Shown piece after piece: positions 27,001-42,000 of a DNA stretch of 64,000 bases; position 1 is the first letter of the stretch, and each line of letters starts with the position of its first letter. Source of the stretch: Gnetum montanum (taxonomy: Eukaryota; Streptophyta; Gnetopsida; Gnetales; Gnetaceae). The notes under the pieces are model-generated. The model searched no databases. It saw nothing but the letters and a program-made list of their open reading frames with translations, and was not told the origin of the DNA. Where the stretch lies: contig MNCI01008947.1 in assembly GCA_015680685.1 (NCBI GenBank), forward strand, positions 164,900-228,899. Reading direction: 5' to 3'. The position numbers and the translations under genes were made by a program.

Positions 27001-30000
27001 ATTATCTAGAATCACAATTTTGAATTGGATCACGATTTTGAAATAGTTTGCGATCTAGAACTGATCTGGATCGCAACTGTTCAAATTGTGATCCAAAATC
27101 ACCTAGATCACCTAGATCACGATCCTAATCCAATCTTCATAAATATGAAACATAGTAATGGTTGCAATACCAAAAAAGCTAGGCATAAGTCCTTACCCTT
27201 TCCTCAACCCATTGACTCTTTTTTGTAAAGTTCACGCAAAATAGTATTAATGCCATTCCCCACTCCCCCACACCCCCTCCATACCAACCCCCAAGAAGGG
27301 GAGATAAACTCCTGTGCAGCAAAATTGTGTATCCCCATCATCCCCTTCACGTTCCCTAAATTTTAATGTTTAACTTTTAAAAAGTGTTAACTTCTAATTG
27401 GCATTTCTAAATATTTTTTTAAGTTTTATATTATTTTTTAAACCAACAATTCCAACACTCCATAATCATCTAGAATCACAATTTCGAACTAGATCGCAAT
27501 TTTGAAATAGCTTACAATCTAGAACTGATCCAGATTGCAACTATTCAGATCGTGATCCAAAATCACCTAGATCACGATCCTAATCCAATCTTCATAAATT
27601 TGAAACATAGCAATGGTTGCAATACCAAAAAAGCTATGCCCATTGACTTTTTTGTGTAAAGTTTAGGCAAAATAGGATTAATGAAATCTGAATATGTACA
27701 ATTAAAATTCTCAGACTAAACATGTGAGCCATTCCCCACTCCCCCACACCCCCTCCATACCTCCCCCAGGAAGGGGAGATAAACTCCTGTACAGAAAAAT
27801 TCCTCCAACAAAATTGTGTATCCCCATCATCCCCTTCATGTTCACTAAGGGCAGGAATATAACTCCGCACCCCCCTCCCCCCCTACCCTGACCAATGCCA
27901 ACACTTCCACACTGACTTTCCTGCACAACCCGCATGTATGCAACAACTAGTTATAGTCGACAAAAACCCATGTCGCCGGGTGAAATCCATCAAACCCGAA
28001 AGCCACAGCCAATCACAGCAACCATCAGAAACCCAAAACAAGGACAGAAAGCAAAATGAAACAACAGGAGGCCACCCTTGCTCAAACACCTCAGCCGCTG
28101 TTAAAGATGCCTAGGCAAATGCACACAAGGACAAGTCACCCTCTCCTAGGCATGAATAGCATCTAGCACCAAGTAGTGCCACTCAGTGTTGACGAACCCC
28201 GCCACCTGCTGAAACTCCTTCGTAGCCTCAACCTTGCCTGCCTGTTCCTCTACCGTCCCCTTATTATCAGGAAGAAGTTTAGCAGTTGTCCCACTGACTT
28301 CTCACATTTGACATTAATTTTTAAGCCTGGTTTAAAGCTAATTAACTAATAAATAAAAGGGAACAAACGTATAATAAAAAAAAACATGATTTGGCTTCAA
28401 ATTATACTCTAAATAATTATTTCATTTTCCTTCAATAAAAAAACATACGAAGAGAAATAACAAATGTTTTCTATGCTTAGAAAACATTAAGCTGCAGACT
28501 AAAACATCAACAGGGAAACATCAAGTTTTACAGCTCAACAGAACCCATTCAAAATATAAAATCAGAGTCTATTTAGGAAGCCTACGTATCAGGCAGGATA
28601 AAGAATAAAAATAAAAAGCTAGCCACAAACGCTTGGGCTGTAGTCTTTTGCTACCACGCAAAGATTCTCAACTATTAAATGTGAATTTTTCTGATATTCT
28701 AGCATCTTCGTATATACATATTCCATCAAAAGTCAAATTCAGGAAACCTAAGCATTAGATTTCGTACATTTTGATAAACCTCTGTACAAATGCATAGTTG
28801 GACATTTCTGCAAGGTTGGATATATCACCTATAGTGTAATCCAGCAATTATTCGAAAAAAAAAAAGTACAGCATTTGTTATTTTGATTTAAATTCCTACC
28901 ATACTAAACATGGTCAAAATCTAAGCAGGAGATTGTAAGAAATAGGAAAAATGTGTTTTACAGAAAAATTGCACTTCTAATGGGTTTCATTAAGCTCTTA
29001 CCTTGCCCTCGTGCAGATAACAAACTATTCATTAGGATTGTATCATAACCAACAAGCTTATTTATGATAAGTTGTTGAATCCTGGAAAACAAAAGTAAGA
29101 GAATTATTACATTTATGCCATACAAATTTCAATTAAGAGCAACACCCAAAAAAAAGTGTACTTCTCTTTGCCACACGACATGATCTTTTTCTAAGAATAA
29201 CATGGATCTACACATTTAAAATGAGGCATAAAAACATTCCATTAGGTGCTAACCAGCTAATATAAAGAAGAAGCCAGATTTACCTATTCCCAAAACATGC
29301 ATGTTGAGCGGAAATACTTATGTTCACAGTTCTCACATTGTGCTTTAATTTTGCGTCCTCTGGAAGCATGAAATACCCCTGGCAATTGAGCATAATATAA
29401 AGGAAGTAATGCTGGCTGTCCACATTAAACTACCGCGTGCAGGCATTCAAAAACTTCAAAAACAAGTGTAAAATATACTAATAATTATTGACTGAAAGAT
29501 ATATGACAATAAAAGTACAAAAAACAATACTATCCTAACATAAAATTCAAAGTGAAAACTAGTAAAAAAAAACATAGAAAAGGAGACAAGGATCTATGTG
29601 ATAAAAACCTTCAATGTGAAAGGAAACATCCACAATAAAGCAGGCAGATTTGATTATTAATTTTGAATGGTGTATATTATACATCCACAATAAAGCAGGC
29701 AGATTTGATTATTAATTTTGAATGGTGTATATTATACATCCACAGATCTCTATCCCCGTTTCTTTAAATATAGCCATCACCACCCACCACACAAAAATCA
29801 TGGTCAATCAATCAAATGATTTACAGCAGTTACCAAGTAGCAGTCACATCCCATAGCCAAGGACATCAAACATACTTGGTTCACATATCAATCAAGGGTA
29901 GATAAATTCAATCAATTAATGATAATCACAACCGGTTACAACTAATACATCAAAATTTCAGGTCAGACAGTTAGCAGGTACTTCAACAAAAATCAGGAAG

Positions 30001-33000
30001 AAAAAATTAATGATTGAATAAGGATTTAGCTTCAATATATAACAATCTCCAAGTTAAAGTCAAATCAGCAAAGATTTCCAAATTTATTTATCCCATCTTT
30101 ACTAATCCTATCTCCATTTTGCAACACAGTTTTCTCTGGAAAAAACTACCTTCTTTATATGTATGGACCTTCTTTATATTTAAAACCTTTTCTTCAACTG
30201 TTTGTCTTATGAAATAATAACTTACATCTCAAGGTTCAGTCGCAGCCACATATTTTCTTGCATGCCTCTGCCAATGCTACATACTCTATTGTTGCTGTTA
30301 TTGTGTTTTACTTTTTTCTTTTTTTTTCTTTTTGAGAAAAAAGGTAGAGTACAGAGCAGAACAAACAAAACAAAAACAAGGGGAGAGGATTACCCCCCTC
30401 TAAGGGCTAACAACATCCCCCCACCCCCTACAAGAACAAAATTGGAGGTGATAGCTCCCCTTACAACCTAGATCCAAGAAAGGAAGAACTTAAACAAACT
30501 GCAGACATTCGACTGCCAATTAGGCCCCAGGTCATGACCCAGATCCCCCTTAAAAAACCCAATAATCTCAATGACACGCCTTTAACAAACTTCAAGAAGC
30601 AAAAACTCATGAAGGAAATGGTAGGTTAATGCAAAACTATCTCAACCTCAACTCATGGTAGACTTCATTAAGCATATCGTGTTCCTCCTTGGAGTTAATA
30701 AAATCAACCACCTCCCAAAAACTTTGGTGCTTCGCCAGTTTAACTTTCTTTTCGTCATCACTGAGATCATGCACCTTGTCTAGATGATAAGTGGCTGAAA
30801 CCTACTTGATATATACCCAGGTATCATTCCAAAGGGAATCACTATTGATCCCCATCATAACATAGGGGCATTTCTTGTTGCAAAGCCACTCCCTAGCATT
30901 GTCAACAAATTGTCACTGTATACACTTCCTCATTTCTTCCTCTTCTTACCACTCCACTTGTTGCCTCTACAACTCGTCATGATCTTTAGATTGTGCCTCT
31001 TGGAATTCCCACAAGACCTTCGCTTTGATGTGGTCCCACATCTCAATCTCTTGCCTATGGCATAGGTCATTCACCTCCCTGTTCCATTTCTTCTTGGCCT
31101 CCTCTTCTTTAATATGTTGCATCTTGTTTGCCTCTCATTTAAGTTTGACCTCAATGTTTGATGTTAGTTTCAGCTTTCCTCTTCCAAAAGCATTCAAACA
31201 CCTCTGCCTGCTTATGCATTTCCTGTGCCAATCTCTCCTCTACTTGTGACTACTAGGTGTCCTCCCAGTGCTTTCTACATTGTTCCAACCATGATTGGAC
31301 TTCACTCTCCACGTTCGCCGCAATGATTTTAGTCTTCCTTAGTGGCTGCAGGGTTGCCACCCCCTCTCCTCCTCAACCTCAATTTGGGAGCCCCTTCCAA
31401 AATGCCCAGCAACAAAAAAAAACATGAAGCACAAGCACCACAAAGCCCTCTTCAACAAACAGGGCAGGCCAAAATGAATAGGAAGCACCAGAAGCAAACT
31501 CCCGTTGTATCGAAGGACAAGCAATAGTTAGCCTTCACTGGTAAACTTGTTTACAAGTTTGGAAATGTGGTGGGGGCACCATCATGTACCGCCTAAAGGC
31601 AAGCTGCCAGAGCGCAAGGATCAAGCCTAAATGCTTGATGGTCTACCTTCCTTCAAGAACAACCCTAAAAAATCATAGAAGGTTGACCCACCTCCAAAGC
31701 AAAAGATACCTCATGAATGCAAAATGAGTACTTTGGAGTTTCAAGATGCTTCCAAAGGGATGAAAATTTTTCAACAAGTTCCTCTGCATACTGCCAAATG
31801 GTGGAAGGCAACTTCAACCTCCAAACCTACAAGCTAGAGGCCCACAACACCATACGTTGCAAGAATAAATTAGCCTCATGCAAGCTCCACCCCAATGAGA
31901 GCACCAACTCTCAAGCAATTGGGATGTCAAGATGCTCCCCAATCACTCGCTCAGTCAAACAAATCTTAATTCCCCTAAACCATGTTACATTGCAAAACCA
32001 TCTGGTGTAGAACTAATTGTTGTCACAATCCTCCTAGCCATAGAGATATAGGAGTAGAGCATCCCACCCTACGACAGCAACCAATTCCCATAGCTCAACA
32101 TCATCTTGAAACATCACACTGTCAGGTTCAATAGTAATCGAGACACCAACTGCATAGCATAACTCCTTCCACAACTTCCACATGCCGATTGCCACATGCA
32201 TTGGGTGGGGAAGGGAAGCTGAGCAGAAAAACCTTGTGTTCTGGACCTTCCATAGTGTCCAAAGCACAAAGGCAACAAGATAGTTACCAGAAATGACAAC
32301 ATTGTGCTCAATGTTAACAGTCCTCCACACTAATTTAGAGTAGGGGCATAAATAAAAGAGATGTTCAATAGTTTTGGGGTTTCCCTCCCCTTAGAGAATA
32401 CAAGACAATGGCACTTAAATCTCACACAAGTATAGTACCATGTGGGTGGGTAAAGCATGCTTAACAAAGAGCCACAAAGACATTAACTTTTTTAGGGATT
32501 CTATCATGCCAAGGAACATGCCAAGGAACATGCCAAACATGCACCACAAGATAATGATGGGAAAATAAATCTCTACCCGTCTCATACACTGAAATGTTGT
32601 GTGATGAAATCACAATGGGTATGCAAAACATAATTCCTATCTATGTTACACAATTTAAATTCGATAGGCTTCATTGTTTTGCTGAATTCAACTTATCAAG
32701 TTCTGTTGGCTCATCATAACGTAGTCTTCAAATTTCGGTACCCCTAGACCCCCTGCCTTTTTGGCTTTGATACTTCTTCCCAACACACAAGATCTAGTAT
32801 GAAGTGTCCTCTCCCCCTAACCAAATGAACTTCTTCGAAGACTTGCAAGCAGACACCACATAACTAGCCATGGCCACCAAAACAGACTTGGCCAAAATGA
32901 CTTTTCCTCTACTGATGAGGAACCTAGTAGTTCAATGATCCACTTTGTTATGCAACTTCTACACAAAGTACTTCCAAGTTTGAATTTTGTTCCAACTAAA

Positions 33001-36000
33001 AATGGGAAGGCCCAAATATGTATCCTATGTCACACCATTATCCACCCCAATAGCTCTGCACACTTTACCTCTCATTATCGCATCAGTATGAACAAAGTGA
33101 GCCTGGGATTTGCCCTAATTAATACACAATCTAAGCTCTATACCTATGCACCCCAATTCCCTCTTGATAGCAAGCACCTCTAGGATAGTGGATTTAGAGG
33201 TCAGGATAGTGCCACATGCAAAATGGTTGACAATACATGTTCCCTCAACTAACATGTCATGAACATCTCAACCCAATAGTAATCCGTCATGAGATCCATA
33301 AGCAAAATAAACAAGTAGGGGAAGGAAGGATACCCTCCTCTACGACCATGTTTGCAAGGGGAGGGGGGGGAGGAGGAGGAAAAGCCCTTGAGTTACCCTT
33401 CAAAATTGAATGATGAATATAGAGTTGAATAAATTTTGAATTAAACCCCTTAACAAGGATAATCTGTTGGAGGGCATGCCATTCAACAGAATCATATGGC
33501 TTTAGCGATATCTAATTTCAAGAACATACCTGAGAAGTGAGCTTGCTTAGTAAAATGAATAAGCTCTTGCAAAAGAAGGATTTAGTCATGAATTAATCTC
33601 CCCTTTACAAAGTCCACCTAATGTGGCCCCACAAGCAGCAGCATTAACAACTCCAATTGTTTGACAAAAACCTTAGTGAACACCATGAGGAGAGTGTTAC
33701 ATACCCCAATGGGTCTATAGTCGAGAGGAAGGCAAGGATCCCTCACCTTAGGGATAAGGACAATTTTGGAATAGTTCAGCCCCCTCCTAACTTGTCCCTT
33801 TGTGAGCATCAAGTTGAAAGTGTCCACCAAATTGTCATTTAGAATATCAAAGAATTCTCTAAAGAATTCAATTAGCCACCCATCAAAACCAAGAAGTCTC
33901 CCAGCAATCATGATAAAAATGGCATCCACTATTTCAGATTTGAAATTGGAACAAGGAGAATAGCATTATCCTACTAAGAAAAAATACATGTGATAGGAAT
34001 TGTCACATACAAGCATGGTCCTTTAGACCATATGCATCCCCAAAAGTCTTAAAAAGATGCTATGATTTTATCTTGCTCAAATGTTAATTTTCTGTCAACT
34101 TCTAAACATTGGACTTTCCTTGCATTCTAGTTGGCTCTGCCACTACGAATAATAACTTTGTATTTTGATTCCCCTCTTTTAGCCATTGAACACTAAATCT
34201 TTCCTTCCAATACATTTCCTCCTATTTGGATAATAATTGTAGTTCTTAAAGGGTCATTCTCTCTTCCTCTTCTAAACAATGGCCATGTTCCAAAAGACTC
34301 TATATGTGCTAGAGTTCCTGGAACAGTTGCTTCTTTTGGAATTTAAAAACAAACTTGTCTTGTTTAGACTGGGATTTGACTTTCCACTTCAGCTCCTAAA
34401 GCCCCTGTTTTAAGAAATCCCTAGGATCCAAAAAAGTTGAGTATGTGCTCCAAATCTCCTTTACATACCTCTGGAATCAATTTTTTGTGAAGTCAAACTC
34501 GCTCACACTTGAAGAACAAAGATGGGTTTTCCCTTCATGTATCCAACGAGAGGACTAGGGGGTAATGATCTACGCCATGTCTTCAAGCACCATCAATAAC
34601 ACTCAATAAGGGGTGGTTGGGAACTTATCCAAACCTTGTCAATTCAAGATAGAACTTTATCCTTACACTTCCTATGATTACTCCAAGTGAATCTGCAACC
34701 TTCACATCTATCATGTTGAATGGGTCAGAAGTTCCATGCACTTTCCACTACCTAGGGGGTAGCTTGATCATCCATGAGCTTTTACCAAATATAGAGCCAT
34801 TAGTTGAAGTCTCCAACTATTATCCATCACACAAGATCAATGACCTTCTCCGCAATACAAGAAGTCTCCCATATGCTATTTTGGGCATTCTAAGATCCAT
34901 AAAGACTAGTAATTAGTTAAGTATACAAGAGAAAGACAATAGGATTCCATTCAAACTATGTGGTCTCTAGCGTCCATAAAAATAGACTACCAACCTTTCC
35001 ATGTCAACAATTCCTATTGTGTGTAAGACAACATAGTTTCTTGTACACATACCAAATCACATAGTCCCCACATCATCATTTCCTTTGTACTTTTAGAGGG
35101 AGTACCCTAGCCCCTACAATTAAAAGTAATCAACTTCATGGCTTCCTCTTATACCATTTTTTGTAGACCTCCTTAAGGGTCACCTAAAACCCCATTTAGA
35201 CATCCTATTTTGTCTTCTTCATTCATGTCTACCAGTGGTGGCCTTCATATCTTCCTTATTTCTAGTAAAACCTTAAAGCTTGCCCCATGGTCATCCAAAA
35301 TAATGTGCTTCACTAGCTCTAGGGAGAGATGTTGAGACCATACCCTAATTGGAGGTAACCCACATCCCCAAAGGTGGCAACTCTTCATCCAGCCCACTAG
35401 TCTTCAAATCTTATGAGAGGTCTATTATGGTGCGTGTTTTTTTGTTCCCATGGGCCATCAACATTGGCCCTAGCGCCTCACCCCACAATTGTTGCATCTA
35501 GCTCCTAATGGCTATTAACCTAACCAACAACACCCTAGTTGGCCTAAGATCGTTTGGGAACCTCATTGTAACTCCCTCTAGGATTTTCATCAACAGCCCC
35601 ATCCACAACATCATCCACTAGTTCCTTAATACCATTAGCCACCAAGACCCCAATTTTGTTCTTTAACACGGGGATACCAAATGGAGTCGAGCAAGCCCCT
35701 CTTGACGATGCCTACCCAATCCCATCCTTGCACGGCATAGCTCCCTTATAACAGCCTTGATGTTGCATGGCGACATACTAGCTAAGGGCACAAGCATGCA
35801 CAAGGCTAGAAGTCACAAACTAGCCAGATGATGCAACCCCCGCCTATACAAATAACCCAGAAGTAGCAATCCCCCCATTCTATCAAAGGCAAATCCTACG
35901 GTCTTTTGCTATATGATTGAGTTTACTACAAAAATCATATTCCTTCTATGTAGAAGGGGCCACCTGTTCAAATGGCACATTTTCATACTAAAATATGAAC

Positions 36001-39000
36001 ATTTTGACCCCATATGAGGTCTCCATTTGTACCTCTTTGAGCAAGTCCTTTTCTTTAACCAACCACCACACGCAACAGTGGGCATACCTTTCTCTAGAAG
36101 TAGTTAACTTATTAATGAAAAATGAACTCTCTAAAGAAAGCTACCAAGTTTTTGAGAAACAAATCTATCTAGAACTACCACAAAACCCCTGAACATGGAC
36201 CCATATCAAAAGGCAATCAAAAGAATTGTGGCCTCTATGCACCCCAAGACACCAGTGTGTCAAGGCCAAACTACAAGCCCTAAAAAACCAAGGGCTCCTA
36301 GGAGTGCTCCATCATAGGCTACCATGGTTTAAAAAACAAACAAGAAGAGGTCACCATGTAGAACCCTAATTTCAACATTTGATACCATCCAACTATTCAC
36401 AATCCATTTGGCAGTCTGTTCCACTCGTAGTCTTGCCCCAGTTGAGATGAACTTCCTTCCAAGACTCCTCTCTAGAATGGAAAGTCCCTCAATTGACTAT
36501 ATATGTAACAACTTGAACCATAGTTTCCCTTCAACTGTAGAGACCTCCTCTATTCCTCCCTCTCCTGGTTTCTAGCCCTTGGGGATCTCAAGCTCACCCT
36601 CTATCTATCCATCCTATACCCCATCGCTAACCCTTCCTTGTGTTCCATCTGCAACCAAGCTATCTTCTTGCAATCCACCTTCCATGATCCCATCCCTCAA
36701 TCGTACCATACCCTAAGTCCTCCCTGCTCTAATGTTGTAGAGGAGAAGGCAACAAAATTTTGTGATTTAGATATTCAACTAATAACTCCTCCAAGGGTAT
36801 AAAAATACCTTGTTGTAGACTCTCTTATGAAGATCACCTCCATTATCTGCATCTACATATCCAAGAAGTTCTAAATTTAAAAACATCAACACTTGAACTT
36901 GATGCTCATCCTACCAAGTGGGGTCCCAAGGAGATCCAGCAGATAAGTAAAAGCCTAACCTTTTTTCAAGTAGTTGCACCTAGGCTCAAACTTGAGCCTT
37001 AGGAATTGAAAATTGAGCACCTTACCATCATTCCAACAAGTTTTAAATTAGTACCCCCAAAACATGCACAATGAGATCTAGTAAATTTTAAATTCCAAGT
37101 ACCCATTTAATAGAGTTCAAAGGCTTTATCTCAAGGTTCCACTGCATGTGCACTATCTAGACTTGTGCAAACGATAGCATACATTAAACTTCTCATAGTT
37201 GACTTACATAGTATTTTCATCACTACTCTATTATCAGCATTTATCCCTAAGTAATCTTTTTTCGATTACTTAAAATGTGGTGCCATGAAAGTATTTACTA
37301 ATTTTGTTGAAGTCATGTTAAACCAATGCAACATTTCATTGATATACACTTCTTGACTCAACCATAACTTCTTTGCATCCTAGCCTTTGTATTTGCATAC
37401 CCAAGATTTCTTTCATCATTCTCATCCTTATCCTAGCCTTATCCCAACTATATGGAGTCAACTATATGAGTTCCTTCATGCTATTTGCTTCTTTAAGGGT
37501 CAAATAAGCGTTAATACCCAAATCCGGATGTGTTTTTTTATGCAAGTAACCTAAGTATCTTTTGGTCTACCTCTTTGTTGGTTTCTCAAAACTTTAATAA
37601 AGCAACCTCTCCTAGAAAGAGCATTCTTTGACCTTCTTAACACATATCCAAACCATCACAGAAGACTTTTCTTAATCTTCTCATCTATAGAAGCTACTCC
37701 AAACTGTTCCTAATAAAAGAGTTGTTAATTCAATCTATCCTAGTCACACCCAAAATCCACCTTAGCATAGACATCTCTACCGCATGAATGCATTGTGCCT
37801 AATGTTTTTTGATAAGCCAGCATTATGCATCCTGAAGGACTGTCAGTTTGATAGCAGTTATGTAGAACTTACCTTTAATAATTGCAAGCTCTTTAATAAT
37901 ATTCCTCTGATACTGTCAAAATATTTTTGGTCTTATCACTTTATAAGAGTAATCAAAGAAGTTTAAGAGATTCTGACATCAAAACCCCACAAAGATCAAA
38001 CGATAATAAGAATAAATGATGTAACCAAATATTAAGTAATTATAGAATTCTTCAAACTAGAGGGTAGAAAAGAATGTAGCATTGATTAAAGTATCAAAAT
38101 TATTAAACAAAGAGAACTGCAACTTTAAGTTTCTCATACCTTTTCTACGGTGTAAAGATAACTAGGTTCGTATGCTTTGCTTTTTTTCACAACCCACCTG
38201 ACTGCATTGGCCAAAAATGTCTGCGTTATTACTAGACAAGACCTTCAATGCTGTAACATGATCATCTAACCTAGTGTAATAATAAGATAAAAAATATACA
38301 AAAATAAACTATTGTATATTTTAGCATTTTCCCTCTTGTAAAAGATGTACAAATAACATGAATCCAAAATAAAATTTCAATGAAAACGAAAAACAAGGCA
38401 GTTTAATTTTTGGTAATCTTACCAAATGCTATATTCAAATTTCTAAATGACATGGTACTGAATTTCTTAGGCGATTCCAAAAAAGACTTCCATCCTGCAC
38501 TCCGCTGTAGGAGAATCTCAGTCTTGATAAATTACAAAGAAATAAGAAAATGTGAAATAACAATGGAAAATTAAACCTTCTATGATCCTGTAAATACATT
38601 GATTCAGCAGCACTATATTAGTTATTTACTAGCCAAAGACTCACCCAAAACATTGTGCCATTTATAGGAATTTGCTTTGCTCTTTTCAGAAAGCCAAAAA
38701 AATGTGAATTCCATTTCTTAAAAATTTGATAAATATTAAGTCTGGATATATACGAGGAAGACACAATGTTGTCCTTGTTCTCTAATTGAAAAAAACTAGA
38801 TTGCACGTCAATTTTATTGTAATCTGGACTTTTTATCACACCTGTGGAATATAAATCTTTTGATTCACCAATGGTTTTGACAGCATGCCCCATCAGTTTC
38901 TTTCTCCTAACAAAAGAAGCAAGCCAGTTGATATATGTCTTCACCGCCCAAAGAGTTGATCCTTCTGCCTTTCCTTCATGGTGTTGAAGGTTCTCTGGGA

Positions 39001-42000
39001 GAAAAGCATGCGCATCTCTGCTATTATCATACCTCTCTGGCATGGTAATGTGCATTAGTCGGCCACTTGTTATCTGGTACAAAACAGAAAAGAATTTTAC
39101 TTCCTTTTGGGGAAACCTATATATATATATATATATGAAAAATGACATTTATTAGGGTAAAACAAAAACCTTGCATATGTTATTGAGATACGAAAAATAA
39201 TCAACATACATAGATCTAAGCATCAATGCAGTCCATTGAAAATATCATTACACCTTTTATTGTGAATCCGTCGTATTATGATTAATGAAATTAAGTATAA
39301 TAAGCATCAATATTGATTATATCTCCTGGTTGATCCCTAAGATCCCAAACCAATTCTGGTTGAAATTCAAATCAAAAAGTATAATAAGCAAACAAGAAAT
39401 CATCGCAAAAAATATAAAATCAAAAAAGTGGGGAAAACAAAGCATCCAATGTATTATGCAACAGTTTGTTATTGTTAAATAATATCGTTGGTTCTGAATC
39501 ACTTCTATAAATTAATTTGAAACTTAATTTTTTATTTCCTTGGAATTTCCAAAGATCACAATATAAAACTTTATGATGGACAATTAAAAATTCAAAAAAT
39601 GATGCTTCATGAATAACAATTAACAGACAATCAGGGCGTGTGCCCATGTTTGAACAGCAGTGGAGCAAGTCGGACATGCCAACAAACCCAGGAAACTCAG
39701 CATGCTGCACAGCAGCAGGAGCAGAAACGGAGAGAGAAATCCCCCCATGCACCAATAACCAACCACAAAGCAGAGTACTCCACAGAGGCTGACAAAGAAA
39801 GCTTAGAACGGTGGCTGCCCCCCTCTTCTAGATACGGCTAGGGGAATCACCACCAAGATTAAACAAAGGACAATGTCACTGTAAAGATGAAGTTTCAGTT
39901 TACAAGAAAATTGCAGCTTTTTCAAGTTTTTATTATAGATCATATCACATTTGTGCTTCCAAATAATGAATAAAGCTTTAAACCTTATCAAGTTCCATAC
40001 AATAGTCACTTCATCTTTAGAAGCTTCTCCCAAACAAATAGAAAGCATTGCAGGAGGAGATAATTTTGATATTTTTGAAATAGACAAACACCAATTCCAG
40101 ACTTGTTAAGCAGATAGGCAAAATAACAAAACATGTTCAATAGGCTCAACCCGGCAACAGACTGAACAGAGATGCTTTTGAATACCCAAATATTTGAGCC
40201 TTTTACTCAAAGGGATATCTTGATATAAAATGACCAATTTACTAATTGCACAGTTGGGAAAAACACAAAAAAAAATGTTCATTGTCTTGCCCAACAGTAC
40301 GCATTTCTGAGGGGATGGGGGGCATGGAGATTGCTGGAGTACATTGTCTTGCCCAACACTACACAGATAATACGATTCTTTTTTCGCAAGCTAGTGTGCC
40401 AGGCCACAACACTTCTAAGGCCCATGGAGCATTTGGGACAAGAAGTGGAGTTGGAGATCAATAAAGCTACGTCAACCATAAACATGATCAACACGGCAAT
40501 GCAAGTTAGAGGAAGGACCTCTCAAATCCTGAGAATTCTATCAAGACTCCCTAAAGACTCTTATCTAGGAGTCCCCATTTTTTAATGGCATTGTTAGAAG
40601 ACTTGGACAATGTTGATTCAAAGAATACAACAAAAGACTATGCTTTGGGTTATTCAATTCCTATCACGAAAGGGTAAGATCTTGTTCACGTCTTCAATTC
40701 TTATGGCCACGGTGAGGTTCACGACTTCCATGGTTGTTCCGCCGAAGGGGGCCATCCAAAAGATCAATCAAATTATTCGAAGATTTATCTAGTCAAGGGG
40801 AAAGGGGGGTCAAAAACTTCACTTGGTGTGCTAGGAGAACACTGCAAGACCAAGAAAGGCAGGGGGGATTGGCATCTTATCCTTCAAAAATGAGATTAGG
40901 TTGGGGCTGCAGAGGATGACGAATCGATTGATTAAGCCAAAGGACGAGTGGGCTCAACGGGTTAGGATGCTCAAGCAGAAATATAGGAGATGGGAAGCAA
41001 ATGTTAGGGGTCACGACTTTGGCAACAAATCTGCAAGCATGCCCAAGAGATGGTTGGAAAAGGTCTTTTGGGTGTGGAGATTACTAGAATCATGTACCCA
41101 TCGGAGGATAGGTGGAAGAATATGTGGAAAGGGAGGCTACCCTAAAAGATCAAAGCTTTCAAGTGGCTTATTTTCCATAGAACGCTGCCAATTGGGGGGA
41201 TGCTGAGAGAGCGGGGTATTAACATTCATCCAAATTGCCCACTATGTTAGAGAGAGCATGAAACCTTAAAGCATTTTTTGGATGCTTGTCCACATATTCA
41301 AGCAATTTGGAGGCTGGCTTGTTTGGCGCCGTTGGTGTGGTTTACTAGTGATTCCAAGGAGCTCGTTGTTTTGTGGGTCGAGTGGAAAAGCCAGAATCAT
41401 CTAATTTTCTGAGGAAAGCAAATGTCGCTATCAATGGAGATCGCTAGGATAGGGCTAAAGCTTTGGGAGGAGGCGTCAAATGCTATGGGGAAAACACAAT
41501 CGCATGAGCCGATGATCAAGGAGTTTAGGAAGAACATCGATTTGTGGAACCTTGTGGAGTGGGCAAGGTGGGCAACAATGCTACAAAGCATCGAAGGGAA
41601 GCCGGGCTTGGGGGACTAAACTTTCTTCAACAATTGAAATGGAGCCGAAACAATATTTTGAGGGAGGCACCATCGGCTGATAGAGACTAATGTTGTAGAG
41701 GTGATTGGTATGTCGCCAAAGGGTGAGGTTATCCCTCCTACCTTTAACAGCCAAAGGCATGTCGTGGAATTATTTAGGGGTTCTATGCATAGGACGACTA
41801 GCAGGCACATGCAACGATCGGAGCTATCCTCTCTATGGCTAGCTACAACTGTGTTGATTGACCATTTCTTAGTGTAATCTTGGTGTCTACATAGGCTACT
41901 AGGTGCACACTTTGCACTGATGCAATGTTTGAAGCACAATTTGCGGCTGAACATGCCACATTTTTTGTTAGATTGTCTTTGACATAGAAGGTCAGGACAT

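Noticed and set aside
30202-30471. 89-residue plus-strand frame
   Set aside because: It runs through the poly(T) end of a minus-strand LINE and its 3' UTR.
38232-38260. Exon 5 extended to an upstream acceptor at TTACAG
   Set aside because: It introduces an in-frame TGA; the acceptor TGTCTAG fits phase and is free of stops.
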